Assembly: GCA_903813345.2 (NCBI GenBank)
Contig: CAIIXF020000001.1
Coordinates: forward strand, 10,331,598 to 10,395,597
Origin: Owenia fusiformis
Taxonomy: Eukaryota; Annelida; Polychaeta; Sabellida; Oweniidae
Length of the DNA: 64,000 nucleotides
Reading direction: 5' to 3'
The position numbers were made by a program, and so were the translations under genes. Positions 61,413-64,000 of the stretch are shown here, piece by piece. Position 1 is the first letter of the stretch; each line of letters starts with the position of its first letter. The notes under the pieces are model-generated. The model made no database searches. It was not told the DNA's origin and saw only the letters and a program-made list of their open reading frames with translations.

Positions 61413-63472
61413 AAGAAATGACTCTATGGAAACACTTAAATGTTAGTTGTTGGTGGATTCTGATTATGATTTAAGATGGTCTGAGCATTGTTATTAGTAA
61501 TAACTTATTACACATGTTTAAATCGAAATACACCAATGGGGCAGTCCTTATTTTCTATCAAGTTCCAATAATTCCTATCTTATGTGCTCCTTGAGGCCCT
61601 ATAGTGCCCATATTGCCCCAAAGGGCCGTTCCACTGAATACCACAAAATGTCAAGTGTATTCCTTGGCTGTTCTATTGTGACCCATTGGTGTACAACATG
61701 CCTTTGCCTTTCCTCATACCAATCTGTATCCACAGTCTAGACAAGCCCAATTTGTGACACAATACAAATGTATTACTGTACTCCTGGTAAATTTCGACGC
61801 TATAAAATTTCACGATTTTTCAAAATTGCAATTTCGCGGCTATATAATTTCGCGGATTTGAGTTGATGACATTGAATCAATGCGTATCTGGCTATTTTAG
61901 TCTGTTCAGAATCCGAATAATGTTTGTATTTCCCGCGTTAGGGCATTTATTTGAATATTCTTGAATGGCTTTTTCAACTTCAATTTGTGTGATATCATTG
62001 TCGTCAACAGTACTTGCCTTTGTTTGCCTAATAAGACAATTCAAAATTTAAATTTAAAAGACAAATTTCGCGACGATAAATATTCGCGATTTTACTACAT
62101 TCGCGAACAAAGCAAAATTAAATCGCACGCAAACATTACCCGGAGTACAGTATTTAAAATCTTAAACCTCCATATTAAGAACTAATAACTAATGGATTGT
62201 ATTATGGAGAACCATATATATTTATCAATAATGTACAAAACAATTTTTTAATATTTGCTAAATATTGTCAAATTAAAAGGATAAAAATAAAGTATTTTAA
62301 GTAAACCTTGACCATGTTTTCAAATGTTGTGTCTCAAGTTACATTTACATATATATCTAGTATATAAAATAACTAAAAACTCAATTTTTAAAGTTTGAAT
62401 TGTCCTAATCTTTTGGATGAAAATGTCCAAACATCAAACAATTTTAAACAAAACATTTGCAATTTTGAGAAAAAGTTTCCCCAAATATTCTGATAAATGG
62501 CATTCATAGATAAAAATATTTTTCAATAAAATTTAAGTCAAAATATACTATAAGACATTAATACATTGATCTAGTTCCCATAAATCAGCATTAACCTCAA
62601 TCATGATTTTATGCAAACCTATTTCAAACTAAATGGATGATGTATCAACAGATTTGCTTGAAACAATTGCAAGTTTTAGTTGCTGTATAAATCTGGCCTT
62701 TTACAACTCATGCATTACAACAAATGTTATGTCAACTCTGATTACTGTACTGAATTTCAAAACAATGTTTTTTCTTTGATTTTTTATGAATGGGCCTATG
62801 TAAAATTTAGTGATGCAGGAAACCCTAGGCACATTCCATTTTGGTAGTTTGTTTAAGTGTCAACCTTGACTGATAAACAAAGGAAGATTGACCACAGGGA
62901 ATATTTTGTATATTGAAAAGGACAGTTGAAAGAAACTTAAAGCTATTTCAAGTAAAAGTTAGAGAAAGTTAAATTCTTTGAGATATTGAAGGATAAAATG
63001 TGCATAGGTTTCCTGTACCACTCAAGTTTAGCTAGATATAATATAAAAACTTTTTAAATAAATAAGCTTTTTGAAGTTCTGGATATGAATCAGAAGTTGT
63101 CTTAACATTACACTGTTGGAATGCTCTAAATTATAAAGTTATATTGCAATTAGTTCAGATCTTCTGAGACAACCCTCCTATATCCAGCTAAAATTTGACT
63201 TTAGTTTTTATCCATCCATTTATATATCCAGTAAAACAAGTGTCAGTAACAGTTCCACTACGATACTGCATAGAGTGAGTGTATGAGCTATGTTCACAAT
63301 CATAGAGCAACAGTTTGATGCAAAATGAAATCAGTCGGGTATCCCAATGTCCTTAATATTTTGTCCAAATGCAGTTCAGTTAATACATGTAATACAAATA
63401 TATCCTTGTAATTCTTCTTTTTATAATAAATATACTAGAAATTCAGAACTTAGGTCAACTATCTCTGGGCCG
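61413..63472. other. MORN2 3' flank
   Basis: AT-rich. AATAAA words near 62286 and 62524 could serve polyadenylation. Apart from the inverted-repeat element at 61774-62152, nothing supported on either strand. Confidence 0.5.
61774..62152. mobile_element. Short inverted-repeat element rich in TTCGCG words
   Basis: Ends TACTGTACTCCTGG and CCCGGAGTACAGTA are inverted repeats (one mismatch). The inside has ATTTCGCGGCTATATAATTT, TTTCGCGGATT and ATTCGCGA words on both arms in opposite order, so it is a decayed foldback. No reading frame. CpG-rich compared with its surroundings. Confidence 0.7.
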
Positions 63473-63574
63473 TCACCTCTTTGTGAATTTAATGATATGT
63501 ATGTCCTCACTCCGATAATGGGGGTCTTGTTTTTCTTGTGGAATTTCCTCAGTTGTGAATGCTTTATTGATGAG
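63473..63574 (-). CDS. Probable last coding exon of an unrecognised minus-strand gene
   Basis: On the minus strand a good acceptor (TTGTATTTTACAG) is followed by 34 codons ending in TGA: AFTTEEIPQEKQDPHYRS, EDIHIIKFTKR, stop. The mix of charged residues and the lack of low-complexity sequence look like a genuine C-terminus. I do not recognise the family. Upstream exons would lie beyond 64000. MORN2 would then be convergent with this gene. Confidence 0.5.
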   Translation of the reverse strand, partial: LINKAFTTEEIPQEKQDPHYRSEDIHIIKFTKR

Positions 63575-63864
63575 CTGTAAAATACAACATGAAAAAAATC
63601 CTCAATTAAACTTTTGATTAATTAAAAAGTATAGATCATGCAACAGGGTGTTTGTTGATGAATAGGAGTGAACTGCATGTGAATTCAGAAGTTGATGCAG
63701 TCAATATACACTCTGATCTGAGATCTATATATTATGATTATAATGTGCCTGAAAGATGGAAATGTCCAAAAGATATTAAATCAAACTTTATATTAATCAA
63801 GAGCAGAAAATGTTTATAAATACCAGGAAATCCAGTGAAATTGTATCAAAACAATGCATTGACA

Positions 63865-64000
63865 TGCAAAATGTCACCACCTGCCATTTATTATAGACAC
63901 TGACCATTGAATGGTGTTACAGATGCCAAACACTAAACACCATTCACAAAAAGTTGGAGACTATAACAATATGTCACCACTTCTGGTGGTGGAATAACAA
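63865..64000. repeat. Dispersed repeat family 2 copy at right edge
   Basis: ATGCAAAATGTCACCACCTG, TGGTGTTACAGATGCCAAAC, GTTGGAGACTATAACAATAT, GTCACCACTTCTGGTGGTG. Nearly complete and in reverse orientation to the copies in PRPF6. Its end is at or past the window edge. Confidence 0.7.

Overview
This is animal nuclear DNA: AT-rich, with genes split into many short exons bounded by GT..AG introns, and dense in small transposons. The six recognisable genes and the repeat content (foldback elements, Tc1/mariner-like elements, frequent ACATGTA-type words) suggest a marine invertebrate. A lophotrochozoan such as a mollusc, brachiopod or phoronid is my guess, but I cannot fix the phylum. I assembled all gene models by hand from reading frame, splice signals and family conservation.

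Layout. 1-1181 (+): uninterrupted 3' part of an iduronate 2-sulfatase-like gene. 2261-6766 (-): first five coding exons of ADAM17/TACE (signal peptide and prodomain); the protease part is not in the window. 7095-49157 (+): a complete 24-exon PRPF6 gene (934 aa), a tri-snRNP spliceosome protein. ADAM17 and PRPF6 are head to head with 328 bp between start codons. PRPF6 intron 10 is 22.3 kb and holds a complete 13-exon SLC6 transporter gene on the opposite strand (17086-26114) and a 7-kb tyrosine-recombinase retrotransposon of the Ngaro/PAT type (28211-35173). 52294-59125 (-): complete 12-exon DLAT (pyruvate dehydrogenase E2, 503 aa, one lipoyl domain), convergent with PRPF6. 59519-61412 (+): complete 4-exon MORN2, head to head with DLAT across 393 bp that hold a perfect CTTCTCGCGAGAAG palindrome and a YY1-like site. 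63473-63574 (-): likely last coding exon of an unrecognised gene that continues past the right edge.

The strongest unusual feature is in PRPF6. The introns on both sides of the 70-nt exon 14 are filled by minisatellites made from the gene's own exon/intron junctions. Intron 13 has about 22 copies of a 29-bp unit made of the end of exon 13 plus its 5' splice site. Intron 14 has about 26 copies of a 77-bp unit made of the 3' splice site plus the start of exon 15. Only the outermost site of each array keeps the reading frame; the decoys I checked run into a stop codon. A core splicing factor thus sits on a field of decoy splice sites.

The genes do not form one pathway. They cover lysosomal glycosaminoglycan breakdown, ectodomain shedding, splicing, Na+/Cl- coupled solute uptake, mitochondrial pyruvate oxidation and a MORN protein. 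Their arrangement (two divergent pairs, one convergent pair, one nested gene) is the structural theme. No tRNA, rRNA or CRISPR array was seen.
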